Program-made: the position numbers and the translations under genes
The notes under the pieces: model-generated
Told to the model about the DNA's origin: nothing
Database searches by the model: none
Seen by the model: only the letters and a program-made list of their open reading frames with translations
NCBI GenBank assembly: GCA_029781865.1
Contig: JAKOVW010000052.1
Location: 146,999 to 210,998, forward strand
DNA length: 64,000 bases
Direction of reading: 5' to 3'
Origin: Bacteroidota bacterium
GTDB lineage: Bacteria; Bacteroidota; Bacteroidia; Chitinophagales; Saprospiraceae
Shown here: positions 39,107-47,557 of the stretch, in pieces
Layout of the letters: each line of letters begins with the position of its first letter
Numbering within the stretch: position 1 is the stretch's first letter

Positions 39107-40309
39107 TTACGAAAGTATGGCTTCTATTCCCGGTAATTTTTTTCCTTCCAGCATTTCCAGCATGGCACCTCCACCCGTTGAAACAAAACTTACCTGGTTC
39201 TCCAGATGATACTTATTAATTGCGGCAACAGAGTCACCTCCGCCGATTAAGGAATAACTTCCGTTTTGAGTTGCTGCAGCAACGGCAAGTGCAATCTGTT
39301 TGGTGCCATTTGAAAATTGCTCCATTTCAAATACACCCATAGGTCCGTTCCAAATGATCGTAGCTGATTTTTGGATTTGATCTGCATACAATGCGATGGT
39401 TCTTGGTCCGATGTCAAGTCCCATGTAATCTTCTTTTACAGCTGGACCCAGGGTAGTTTCAAATGCTGTATCGTTTTTAAATTCTTTGGCAATTACAGAA
39501 TCAAGAGGCAGTATTAATTTTTTATTTTTTTGTTTGGCCTTTTCAATGAGTTGTAATGCTAAATCTGTTTTATCCGGTTCGCAAAGTGATTTGCCGATGG
39601 AAATTCCACTTGCTTTATAAAAAGTAAAAGCCATGCCACCTCCGATTAAAATGGTATCGCATAAATCGATCAGATTTGAAATCAATTCGATCTTATCCGA
39701 AACTTTAGCGCCACCAATGATTGCTGTTAAAGGTCGATGGGGATTCTTTAATACTTTGTCTCCATTTTCTACTTCAGCTTTCATGAGCAATCCGAAGTCT
39801 TTATGATCGCGGTCGAAGTAACGGGCTATAGTTGCAGTACTGCAATGTTCGCGGTGAGCGGCTCCGAACGCATCATTGATAAAGTAATCACCCATTGTGG
39901 AAAGCAATTGTGCCCATGCGGTATCTCCTTTTTCCTCCTGTTTATAAAAACGCGTATTTTCAAGCAACAGTAAATGTCCTGATTGCAATTCAGAAATCTT
40001 TGCAAACGTATCGGGGCCCGCGCAATCTGTCGCAAAATCTACCGGCAATGAAAGCAGAGTGGCTAATTTTTCTGCTATCGGCTTTAATGAAAATTTTTGT
40101 TTATCAATACTGCCATCAGGAAGTAATTCTTTCAGTGGTCTGCCCAGGTGAGACATTATGATGATCCGTGCCCCTTTCTGAATTAATAATTGGATTGTCG
40201 GAAGGGATTTGACGATTCGCGTATCGTCCTGTATAACTCCGTTTTTAATGGGAACATTAAAATCGACGCGGAGTATAACTTTTTGGTCTTTTAAATTCCA
40301 GTTGTTCAT
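39107..40309 (-). CDS. pgk: Phosphoglycerate kinase
   Basis: Glycolytic enzyme transferring phosphate from 1,3-bisphosphoglycerate to ADP. VILRVDFNVPIKNGVIQDDTRI, the MSHLGRP motif, LLLENTRFYKQEEKGD, FINDAFGAAHREHCSTATIARYF and the C-terminal GGGDSVAAINKYHLENQVSFVSTGGGAMLEMLEGKKLPG are all standard. At 400 aa it is full length. The upstream gap (40310-40610, 301 bp) shows nothing except a TATATTTT-like -7 element near the start. gap lies upstream on the same strand. Confidence 0.97.
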   Translation of the reverse strand: MNNWNLKDQKVILRVDFNVPIKNGVIQDDTRIVKSLPTIQLLIQKGARIIIMSHLGRPLKELLPDGSIDKQKFSLKPIAEKLATLLSLPVDFATDCAGPDTFAKISELQSGHLLLLENTRFYKQEEKGDTAWAQLLSTMGDYFINDAFGAAHREHCSTATIARYFDRDHKDFGLLMKAEVENGDKVLKNPHRPLTAIIGGAKVSDKIELISNLIDLCDTILIGGGMAFTFYKASGISIGKSLCEPDKTDLALQLIEKAKQKNKKLILPLDSVIAKEFKNDTAFETTLGPAVKEDYMGLDIGPRTIALYADQIQKSATIIWNGPMGVFEMEQFSNGTKQIALAVAAATQNGSYSLIGGGDSVAAINKYHLENQVSFVSTGGGAMLEMLEGKKLPGIEAILS

Positions 40310-40610
40310 GAATTAAAATATAGCTTGCCAAACAATTAATCTTTAATCAAATGCTTATTCATGGTGCATAGAATCTCCTCAAACATCACGACTAAATTTT
40401 CCTTGAATCGGAAAGCAAAGCATGATGAAAAATCATGGATTCAATCGCATTCAAAAAGCATTTCGACAAAAACCCGGTCAGGGGATTCAGGTATCCATTT
40501 AACTTGATCCCGAATTTTATTTATTCATGCAAAGGTATCACTTTTATTATTTCGCTATTCAGCAGAGCTGTTGAATGAAAGATGGGATACGACAGAAGAA
40601 GCGCAAAAAA

Positions 40611-41606
40611 TTATAAATAGGCAAATTTGGAACACAGGTCAGATAATCTCGCGGAATATCCACCTTCATTATCATACCATGCTACGATTTTGATGTGATC
40701 GTCCTTCACTTCGGTCAGTTCAGAATCAAAAATAGCGCTATTGGTATTGCCAATGATGTCCGATGACACCAGGGCTTTATCGGTGTATTCCAAAATGCCC
40801 TTTAGCTGATTTTCCGACATGGATTTAAAGATCTGATTAACTTCTGTTTTAGTTGTGGGACGAGTCACATGACAGACCATCTCAATGATGGATCCGGTAA
40901 TTACGGGGACGCGATAGGAAGAAGCAATAATTTTATCCTTGATCAGCGGGTAAACCTGTTCGACTGATTTTGCTGCACCTGTGGTTGTCGGAATAATACT
41001 TACCGAAGCAGCTCTGGCGCGGCGCAGGTCTTTATGAGGAGCATCCTGCAACTTTTGATCCTGCGTAAATGCATGTATGGTGTTCATGCTTGCGAATTTG
41101 ATATCAAAGCGCTCATGAATAATTTTGATGGTATTGGCCAGGCAATTTGTTGTGCAGGAGGCATTGGAGATGATTTGCAAGCCCGGTTTTAATTCAGCAT
41201 CATTCACACCCAGCACGAAGGTTGGGATGCTGCTGTCCTTAGGAGGTGCTGATATAATGACTTTTTTGGCGCCGGCAAGTATATGCGAGTTGGCCGATTC
41301 AAAAGTCAGGTTGATACCGGTGCATTCAAGCACCACGTCGATATCCAAAGCTTTCCAGGGGAGGTTGGCCGGTTCTTTTTGCATCAATGCTTTTATTTTC
41401 CTGCCATCCACTATAATGTGCTCCTCGTCGTATTCCACGGTCCCGTTGTATTTCCGGTGAGCCGAATCATATTGAAAAAGATGGGCGAGGGTAGGGATGT
41501 CGGTCAGGTCATTAATGGCCACAATTTCCAATTCCGGTCTTTTGAGTAATTGCCTGAGGGTCAGTCTTCCAATCCGTCCAAATCCATTTATTGCAATTTT
41601 TTTCAT
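40611..41606 (-). CDS. gap: Glyceraldehyde-3-phosphate dehydrogenase
   Basis: Glycolytic GAPDH. INGFGRIGRLTLRQL opens the NAD domain, the catalytic Cys is C151 in SNASCTTNCLA, the base H178 is in NTIHAFTQDQ, and VVAWYDNEGGYSARLSDL is the usual C-terminal block. The region NLPWKALDIDVVLECTG is also typical. 331 aa is the normal size. It is divergent from tRNA-Glu across a short promoter region. Confidence 0.97.
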   Translation of the reverse strand: MKKIAINGFGRIGRLTLRQLLKRPELEIVAINDLTDIPTLAHLFQYDSAHRKYNGTVEYDEEHIIVDGRKIKALMQKEPANLPWKALDIDVVLECTGINLTFESANSHILAGAKKVIISAPPKDSSIPTFVLGVNDAELKPGLQIISNASCTTNCLANTIKIIHERFDIKFASMNTIHAFTQDQKLQDAPHKDLRRARAASVSIIPTTTGAAKSVEQVYPLIKDKIIASSYRVPVITGSIIEMVCHVTRPTTKTEVNQIFKSMSENQLKGILEYTDKALVSSDIIGNTNSAIFDSELTEVKDDHIKIVAWYDNEGGYSARLSDLCSKFAYL

Positions 41607-41676
41607 GTATTCTGAATTGTACGCTAAGTAAATAGAATTTCCCTAAAAAAGTTCAGGGCATAAATATAAAGCTCTT

Positions 41677-41684
41677 TATATTTG
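41677..41684 (+). promoter_or_regulatory. -7 promoter element TATATTTG for tRNA-Glu
   Basis: Perfect TANNTTTG 17 bp before the 5' end of tRNA-Glu; gap reads away on the other strand, so the two promoters share this region. Confidence 0.6.
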
Positions 41685-41701
41685 CGTCTCTTTTTTAGGA
41701 A

Positions 41702-41773
41702 GGCCCGTTCGTCTAGGGGTTAGGACATCAGATTTTCATTCTGGTAACAGGGGTTCGATTCCCCTACGGGCTA
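41702..41773 (+). tRNA. tRNA-Glu (anticodon UUC)
   Basis: Cloverleaf seen directly: acceptor GGCCCGT pairs with ACGGGCT (one G-U at the end), D-arm GTCT-AGGGGTTA-GGAC, anticodon loop TTTTCAT with anticodon TTC, and T-arm GGGG-TTCGATT-CCCC. CCA is not encoded. The integron-like array begins about 270 bp downstream. The 41774-42044 gap has no recognisable gene. Confidence 0.95.
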
Positions 41774-42009
41774 CAAAACCTTTCCGGGAACACCTTTAAA
41801 ACCCTGTAAAATAAGGCTTCTTCATTAAAGCTCTTTCCTTTGGATGCCTATTTTTGCTGTTACTTTTCACTTTTTTGTTACTCCAGTGTTACTTCATAGA
41901 ATCATAAATGAAAGGATGATTTAATTACTTGCCACCTTGGCAGGGAAAATATAGGTGTTAGTTTCTCTAGCTATCTAGCAATAAATCTTCCGTAAACATA
42001 TCAGTTTAT

Positions 42010-42053
42010 TATATTTGAGGAAGGCTTTATACGTGTGTAAAAGAGTTAGCACC
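42010..42053 (+). promoter_or_regulatory. Left end of array: promoter and single GTTAGCACC core
   Basis: TATATTTG (42010-42017) is followed by GTTAGCACC (42045-42053). The core matches GGTGCTAAC at the far end of the first unit, but no left half of a palindrome precedes it. This is the arrangement expected of an attI-like first site, or of an array whose earlier part was deleted. Confidence 0.6.
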
Positions 42054-42057
42054 AATT

Positions 42058-42620
42058 ATGAAATATTTAGTTTACATATCAGTAGCAATTTATTTTTGTA
42101 GTTGTTCAAAAAAACCGACAATTGCAAAGGTAAAATATTGGACTTTGAAATGAATTCGAGCATTGATGCATTTAATAAACTCTTTAAATATTATGAGACA
42201 AACACTTTTATCGAAATTATTGATACCAATCAACTTTTAAGATATGAGGAGCCAGAAAGAATAGCTCATTTCTTTCAAACTTCGAAAGATGACCCAACTA
42301 GAAGAAAGTATATCTACAAAGTAAAAGAAGCAATAATAAAGATGCCTAAGTATCAATGGGACTTACTTGTTCAAATCGATACAGATCAAGAATTTAAAAA
42401 CATCATTTATTGGTTAAAATCCTACGACAATAACAGGAAACAAATTGGGCATTTAGACTTTGCTGGTTGGACTTTTGATAATAAAATATTCTTATCAGGT
42501 AGAATTGACTGCGATTCAACTTTGCATATGATTTTGAAAAAAGGAAAAGAACATCGAATATTTAAAACTGATGAGACAGGCCAAAATAAATTAATTGCAA
42601 CAATACTGGAGGGAAAATAA
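42058..42620 (+). CDS. Cassette 1: frameshifted lipoprotein of unknown function
   Basis: ATG at 42058 opens KYLVYISVAIYFCSCSKK, a clear lipoprotein signal (lipobox FCSC), which stops after ~30 codons. The downstream frame (from about 42102) continues KKTDNCKGKILDFEMN... for 170 residues. Adding one A to the A-run at 42108-42114 joins them as SCSKKTDNCKG. So the gene is a lipoprotein with a one-base slip in a homopolymer, either a sequencing error or real inactivation or slippage. The body (FAGWTFDNKIFLSGRI, KTDETGQNKL) matches no family I know. It ends at the first attC-like site. Confidence 0.6.
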
Positions 42621-42622
42621 CT

Positions 42623-42765
42623 GGTGCTAACATGGCATAGACTCTACACCGCCAAGCATCTTTAATCATTCACTTATAATTTTTTCCAGTAATGTAAAAG
42701 TTACTTTTTAACTTTGGCTGCTAACAGTTTGGCGGTGCAGCGTCTATGCCAAAACCGTTAGTGGC
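42623..42765 (+). repeat. attC-like site 1 (with internal promoter)
   Basis: GGTGCTAAC (42623-42631), arms TGGCATAGAC and CACCGCCAA pairing with TTGGCGGTG and GTCTATGCCA across a 4x4 internal loop, ending GTTAGTGGC (42757-42765). Loop promoter: TTTTTTCCA, 20 nt, TAACTTTG (42709-42716). Confidence 0.85.
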
Positions 42766-42803
42766 TATTTTAAGACGACACCCAATTAACCACAGAGACA
42801 AGA

Positions 42804-43469
42804 ATGTTGAATCAAAAAATTAAATACGGACTTTTGACAATACTACTAATCAGTGGAATTTATTTTGGATTTCGTTCAGCGTTTGGACTTTTTACACCAT
42901 TCAACTTTTTGACAGCAAAACAAGACATTAAAAACAGCAATATTAAAATAGCCATCATTGGAGAAATGCCAATGAATTTTGAACAAAAACAAAAATTAGC
43001 AAACTCATATGGCTTTAACTTTTATCTGTTTGGTTGCAACGTAACGACTGATATAATTAATGGGACAAAATATTACAACAAGACAATGATTGAAAACTTG
43101 GAAAGAAAATACGGGATTGGTTGGTGGGCAAAATTTCAAACTCAACTTGACAGCATTGACAATAAAGCGACACGACGAATTTCCACAGACGACATCAAAG
43201 GTGAATGGTATCTTAATAAGTGGACAATGTATCACACTTTATCTTTTACAGACACATCCGTTTTTGTGGATAATCATATTGACAGCGTTTTTACATTAAA
43301 CTTCTATTTGGCGAACGACACACTCATTTTGAAGGATAACAATTCAAGAGTAACATACAGAGAGAAAATAATAAAATTGACACAAGACACTTTGGTAATT
43401 AGAAGTTTTAGAAAAAATCAGAACATTTTAGGTTATTCAAGGACAAAAAGAGAATGGGAAAATGAATAA
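42804..43469 (+). CDS. Cassette 2: membrane-anchored protein with lipocalin-like C-terminus
   Basis: An N-terminal transmembrane helix (GLLTILLISGIYFGF) is followed by a segment GTKYYNKTMIENLERKYGIGWWAKFQTQLDSID and a beta-rich C-terminal half (DDIKGEWYLNKWTMYHTLSFTDTSVFVDN ... YLANDTLILKDNNSRVTYREKIIKLTQDTLVI) that resembles small lipocalin-like domains of Bacteroidota. I do not recognise a specific family. It is a free-standing cassette; the unit starts GTTAGTGGC and ends GCCACTAAC, an exact complement. Confidence 0.7.
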   Translation: MLNQKIKYGLLTILLISGIYFGFRSAFGLFTPFNFLTAKQDIKNSNIKIAIIGEMPMNFEQKQKLANSYGFNFYLFGCNVTTDIINGTKYYNKTMIENLERKYGIGWWAKFQTQLDSIDNKATRRISTDDIKGEWYLNKWTMYHTLSFTDTSVFVDNHIDSVFTLNFYLANDTLILKDNNSRVTYREKIIKLTQDTLVIRSFRKNQNILGYSRTKREWENE

Positions 43470-43474
43470 AAACA

Positions 43475-43618
43475 GCCACTAACATGGTATACACTCATTA
43501 CCGTCAAATAGCTTTAATCATTCTCTTTTGATTTTTTTTCGTTTAATAAATACTAATGCATTATTTTTGGCTTCCGGCATGTGGCGGCAATGCGTCTATG
43601 CCAAATCCGTTGGAGGTC
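43475..43618 (+). repeat. attC-like site 2 (with internal promoter)
   Basis: GCCACTAAC (43475-43483), arm TGGTATACACTCATTACCG pairs imperfectly with GTGGCGGCAATGCGTCTATG, ending CCGTTGGAGGTC (43607-43618). Loop promoter: TTTTTTTCG, 20 nt, TATTTTTG (43562-43569). Confidence 0.85.
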
Positions 43619-43637
43619 ATTTAATTTCATAAACATA

Positions 43638-44348
43638 ATGGAGCATAACAGAGTAGAAATTGAACTATCAAATTCAATTAAAGATTCAAGCCTAGAAAAA
43701 TTAACTTCTGATATTCTTGAAGTTGGCATTGATCAATTAATTACCGAAGGCATACTCAGAGAAATTCCGGTAATTAAATCAATCTTTAATATAACGAAAA
43801 TTGGATTGAATATAAACGATAAAATATTGACCAAAAAGTTATTGATATTTTTATTTCAAATCCATTCAATTCCAAATGAGAAAAGGGTAAAATTTATTCA
43901 TAGGCTTGAAGAAAATAAAGAATTTAATTCAAAAGTGGGTGAATCTCTATTACTAATCATAGATAAAATTGATGATTTCGAAAAACCCAGAATTGTTGGT
44001 AATTTATTTAGAGCAACAATAGAAGGGAAAATAACTTATCAGGCTTTTCTCTATTTAGCATTTTTGGTTAATAACTCGTTTTCATTACATTTAAATAAAT
44101 TGAAATCGGTATTTGATAAGGATTTTATCGATTTAAATAAATTAGACAGTTATGAGAAGAATAGTTTGTATAATTCAGGTATAATTGAAGCCGGGAAAAC
44201 AGTTGATATGAGTGAGCAAAAGCGTCTACAAAAAATGGCTGGAACAAAAGTATTTGACTCTGAAAAAGTACTGAATTCATTAATTGAATCCCAAAATAAT
44301 TTAGAAGTTAGCGAAGCAGGTAAACAAATATTGCTTTACGGATATTAG
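43638..44348 (+). CDS. Cassette 3: helical protein of unknown function
   Basis: 237 residues, mostly helical and amphipathic: LTSDILEVGIDQLITEGILREIPVIKSIFNITKIGLNINDKIL, then KKLLIFLFQIHSIPNEKRVKFIHRLEENKEFNSKVGESLLLIIDKIDDFEKPRIVGNLFRATIEGKITYQAFLYLAFLV. Proteins with this layout occur as unnamed genes in variable regions, but I cannot assign a function. The frame opens inside the preceding attC site, so the ATG at 43638 is chosen. The unit starts GTTGGAGGTC and ends GACCTCCAAC, a perfect 10-bp complement. Confidence 0.65.
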   Translation: MEHNRVEIELSNSIKDSSLEKLTSDILEVGIDQLITEGILREIPVIKSIFNITKIGLNINDKILTKKLLIFLFQIHSIPNEKRVKFIHRLEENKEFNSKVGESLLLIIDKIDDFEKPRIVGNLFRATIEGKITYQAFLYLAFLVNNSFSLHLNKLKSVFDKDFIDLNKLDSYEKNSLYNSGIIEAGKTVDMSEQKRLQKMAGTKVFDSEKVLNSLIESQNNLEVSEAGKQILLYGY

Positions 44349-44368
44349 TAGACACAACGAACCAAAAC

Positions 44369-44469
44369 GACCTCCAACACAGGTTTGACGCAATACGGCC
44401 GAGAATGAATACATTTACTTTCATGTATACGGTTCAGTCGCACAGCGTCAAGCCAAAACCGTTAGTAGC
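44369..44469 (+). repeat. attC-like site 3 (short, divergent stem)
   Basis: GACCTCCAAC (44369-44378), arm GTTTGACGC pairs with GCGTCAAGC, ending GTTAGTAGC (44461-44469). At 101 bp it is shorter than the others, its loop has a different sequence, and the promoter motif is incomplete (TACTTTCA). Confidence 0.7.
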
Positions 44470-44486
44470 TATGCAATACATATATA

Positions 44487-45288
44487 ATGACACAAAATAA
44501 TTTTTACAAAGCATTGCAGTGTACAACTTCTCTTTTAGAGAAAGTGCCTCCAAAAAGTGTATGTGCTGCAGGTTCAGCAGTAATGCTTAAATTCGATAAT
44601 GAAATTTTCTTAGTTTCTATTGCTCATTTATTAAATGCAACAACCTGGCCTCTATTAACCATTCCTGCAAAGGATAACTCTATGATTAATTTACAAGGTA
44701 GATTAATTACAACAATGCCAGAAGGAGGAACTCAATACATGGATTTTTCCATTCTAAAGTTTTCAGAAAACATGCATAAATATTTAATAGGCTATTATGA
44801 TTTTGTTTCATTAGAAAGAATTAAATTTAACTATTTGCCAAGCCCAAGTGATAAGTTACTTTTCACGGGTTACCCAATTAGTAAAACAATTAAAAAATCA
44901 GAAAACGAATATGATGCTATTCCATTTAAATTTGAAACAAACCCTAAACCAGATAAAATTTATGAAAATGAAAAATTGGAAAAAGGTTGTTTCTTAATTT
45001 CTGAATACAGAAAAAGAATTAGTGATAAAAGTGGGAAAAAAAAGTTTTGCGCCAAATTTGACAGGCACAAGTGGCTCAGGTATATGGATAGTTGAAGATA
45101 ATATTGAAAAATTAGTTGGTATTAATTCCGAACATGATAAAAACAAAGGCTATATTTTGAGCATAAGAATTGATATAATAGTGTTTATTATCAATGATTA
45201 TTTCAAATTAAAATTATCAATCAAGAATATTAATGCGTCGTGCAATGTAGGAAAGGTATTTGAAATAATCCCTCCTGAAGAAGAATAA
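44487..45288 (+). pseudogene. Cassette 4: trypsin-like serine peptidase, frameshifted
   Basis: The first frame (44487-45095) begins with a trypsin-like N-terminal barrel: FLVSIAHLLNA carries the catalytic His (H47) and QYMDFSILKF the Asp (D86). The serine motif GTSGSGIWI is in the next frame (continuing to 45288). Removing one A from the A8 run at 45036-45043 joins DKSGKK to SFAPNLTGTSGSGIW, so the intact peptidase is ~265 aa. Either a sequencing error, pseudogenisation or phase variation. Trypsin-like peptidases of this short cytosolic kind often accompany other toxic effectors, but no partner is seen in the cassette. The unit starts GTTAGTAGC and ends GCTACTAAA. Confidence 0.65.
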
Positions 45289-45294
45289 AGCACA

Positions 45295-45434
45295 GCTACT
45301 AAAAGGCTATACACTCTACACCGCCAGCAACTTTAATGATTCTCTTTCAATTTTACGAGTAATTAAAAATTATTTTTTACTTTTGGCAACCAATCGATTG
45401 GCGGTGCAGCGTGCATAGCCAATCCGTAAGCGGC
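45295..45434 (+). repeat. attC-like site 4 (with internal promoter)
   Basis: GCTACTAAA (45295-45303), arms GGCTATACACTCTACACCGC against GGCGGTGCAGCGTGCATAGCC-type right arm, ending GTAAGCGGC (45426-45434). Loop promoter: TTTTACG, 20 nt, TACTTTTG (45378-45385). Confidence 0.85.
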
Positions 45435-45454
45435 TATCTTAATTTACTATAAAA

Positions 45455-46252
45455 ATGGAAGAACTTAAAAGGCCAAATTCAGTTGACGTTGAAGAATTCT
45501 TTAACGAATTTGTTGAATATTTTGGAGGGAGTCTTGTTTCTAAATTAATTCCAAACCAGAATGATAAACCAAATGCTGATTATGTATTTCAATCACCTGA
45601 AGTCATTGCTGAACTTAAATGTTTCCGAAAAGATTTATTTAACAATGAAGAAGATATTGAAAGATTATTTAGCTTTTTTAAGAATTGGAAGGATAGAAAA
45701 TTAATTGAAGAAGGCGATGAAATCAAATTAGTTCTTGGATCAAAAAACCTGCCTACAGAATGCTATAAAGATTTAATTAATTCATGCATAAAAACTATAG
45801 ATAGAGCAATTTCAAAAGCAAACAAACAAATTAGAGAAACAAAATTAACTCTAAATAAGCCTGAAGCAAAGGGATTATTATTGCTTGCCAATGACGGAAA
45901 TTACTTTGTTCAAAACAGCGACTTTCTAGGCCTTATTTGTAGTTTAATGCAAAGAAAATATCTTGATTCATCAATTGATGGATTTGTTTATTTTACTCTT
46001 AATCAAATATCATTTATTCCAAAAAGCCAATTAGACTGGCATATATGGGCACCTGCATATAGGTTAGACAATGATAAAACACTCGGCGAATTCGTGAATA
46101 ATATGGGAAGTAAATTCCTAAATGAATTTTACACATGTAAAACCGGAATTCCGCCGACCAATAAAATTACAACAAGCAATCTTGAAGAGGGTACTGAGTT
46201 CATTAAACAAATGATGTATATTCCAAAAGAAATAGCCTATACTAAAAAATGA
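45455..46252 (+). CDS. Cassette 5: PD-(D/E)XK nuclease-like protein
   Basis: 265 residues. NADYVFQSPEVIAELKCF gives a D-x(10)-E-x-K arrangement (D42, E53, K55), the catalytic core of PD-(D/E)XK nucleases such as restriction enzymes. The remainder is helical (IERLFSFFKNWKDRKLIEEG, CIKTIDRAISKANKQIRET) with a central strand block GLLLLANDGNYFVQNSDFLG. No methyltransferase partner is present, so it is unlikely to be a classical type II enzyme. Function inferred from the motif only. The unit starts GTAAGCGGC and ends GCCGCTAAA. Confidence 0.6.
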   Translation: MEELKRPNSVDVEEFFNEFVEYFGGSLVSKLIPNQNDKPNADYVFQSPEVIAELKCFRKDLFNNEEDIERLFSFFKNWKDRKLIEEGDEIKLVLGSKNLPTECYKDLINSCIKTIDRAISKANKQIRETKLTLNKPEAKGLLLLANDGNYFVQNSDFLGLICSLMQRKYLDSSIDGFVYFTLNQISFIPKSQLDWHIWAPAYRLDNDKTLGEFVNNMGSKFLNEFYTCKTGIPPTNKITTSNLEEGTEFIKQMMYIPKEIAYTKK

Positions 46253-46254
46253 CA

Positions 46255-46397
46255 GCCGCTAAAATGGCATAGACTCTACACCGCCAAGCATCGTAAATCA
46301 TTCACTTTTAATTTTTTCCGATCATTAAAAACTTAATTCTTAATTTTGGCTGCTAATGGAATGGTGGTGCTGCGTCTATGCCAAAACCGTTAGCGGT
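46255..46397 (+). repeat. attC-like site 5 (with internal promoter)
   Basis: GCCGCTAAA (46255-46263), arm TGGCATAGACTCTACACCGC identical to site 1, ending CCGTTAGCGGT (46387-46397). Loop promoter: TTTTTTCCG, 20 nt, TAATTTTG (46341-46348). Confidence 0.87.
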
Positions 46398-46438
46398 AAC
46401 TCTTGGACGACCGCAATCATTAAACTGACAAACAAAAA

Positions 46439-47383
46439 ATGAGCATACTTAAAATACATGGCGAAAGAACAACTCCCGATTTCATTGAGGAAGATTTCAT
46501 TTCTGCAATTGAAACCTCTTTAAATAGATCAATTTACTTTCGGGACAAAAGTGTTGAAGTAAGAAGAATTTCGCAAGCAGACGAAAATGAGTTGGGCTAT
46601 GACGGGATATTAAATACAATTGTTCCGTTTTACATTCAATTCAAGCGTTCCGACTTCTATTCGCCACACTTCAGCGGAAAACTGACAACTGACCGCAATA
46701 ATGTTTCATTACCAGTTGAGAAAGGTTTCTTTGCATTTGAACTGTTGCGTAAGAACAGCAAGTATGAACAACATAATGCAATGTTCAAATTATCTCAACA
46801 GAATAAAGCTGCTTATGTCGCACCAATGTTTTATAAAAGTAGTGACCTTTCTAAACTGAAATCGCAAGCAAAGGAATTTCTACCAATTTATTATGACGAC
46901 ATTTTATTCTATCACCCTATGCACCGCAGACTTGTTACTCTAAGAAACTTGCTACTGTTCAAGAAAGCAATTACCATTCCGCCTCATGGTTTAGTTAATG
47001 ACACCAATCCAAGTCACCATTATTCATATAGTAGAGACAGCAAAGTTGGATTTCATAGCGACCCAATCAATCTTGAAAGTTCTAAGGCACAAACATTTTA
47101 TTACTTCATTCAGGAAGTTTTCAATCAACAAGGACGAGAATCAAACGGCATAGTTGATTCTAATTTCAATTTACTGCCCGAACTATTCGGATTTGAAAGC
47201 AATTCTTCCGACTTTTCAGCAATTTTGGAAGCATCAATAAGACGAGTTTCAATTGTTGACGCTGAAACTAAAATCAATTCAATAATTGAGCAGTTTGACA
47301 CCATTGACAAGTTGATAATTTTGGAAGACATACTTTATCAATACTTCAACATCAGACAATTTATTAAGTATGAAAACGCTTGA
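46439..47383 (+). CDS. Cassette 6: nuclease-like protein of unknown function
   Basis: 314 residues. The segment DENELGYDGILNTIVPFYIQFKRSDFY has Glu51, Asp55 and Q-x-K (Q67, K69), an arrangement seen in variants of the PD-(D/E)XK fold where QxK replaces ExK. The rest contains no recognised domain (KKAITIPPHGLVNDTNPSHHYSYSRDS is a distinctive middle block). No partner gene. Calling it a nuclease is an inference from one motif. The unit starts GTTAGCGGTAAC and ends with GCTACCGCGACC (9 of 12 complementary). Confidence 0.55.
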   Translation: MSILKIHGERTTPDFIEEDFISAIETSLNRSIYFRDKSVEVRRISQADENELGYDGILNTIVPFYIQFKRSDFYSPHFSGKLTTDRNNVSLPVEKGFFAFELLRKNSKYEQHNAMFKLSQQNKAAYVAPMFYKSSDLSKLKSQAKEFLPIYYDDILFYHPMHRRLVTLRNLLLFKKAITIPPHGLVNDTNPSHHYSYSRDSKVGFHSDPINLESSKAQTFYYFIQEVFNQQGRESNGIVDSNFNLLPELFGFESNSSDFSAILEASIRRVSIVDAETKINSIIEQFDTIDKLIILEDILYQYFNIRQFIKYENA

Positions 47384-47396
47384 CGAGAGAAGTAGA

Positions 47397-47540
47397 GCTA
47401 CCGCGACCAGCACATTTGCAATAGGCGGGGTTTCGTGCTCCGCAGACAGCTTTGCGGTAGAAGAAAGTTTTGTGCTCCGAATGAACATTTGTAGTAAAAA
47501 AGCCCGCCCATCGCAAATCTACAAAACCTTGGTTACAATT
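47397..47540 (+). repeat. attC-like site 6, second structural subfamily
   Basis: GCTACCGCGACC (47397-47408), arm ATTTGCAATAGGCGGG pairs with CCCGCCCATCGCAAAT (14 of 16), ending GGTTACAATT (47531-47540). Stem and loop sequence differ from the other sites and no TANNTTTG is present. A related half-site occurs at 59.27 kb. Confidence 0.7.
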
Positions 47541-47557
47541 AGAAGAATCCTATAAAT

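Noticed and set aside
41774..42044. Remnant of an integrase gene between tRNA-Glu and the array
   Set aside because: The stretch has repeated TTAC/GTTAC motifs, but no frame on either strand resembles a tyrosine recombinase. I see only spacer sequence and a promoter.
45455..46252. Cassette 5 as a classical type II restriction enzyme
   Set aside because: No methyltransferase is present in the array, and only a single nuclease motif is visible, so I left it as nuclease-like.
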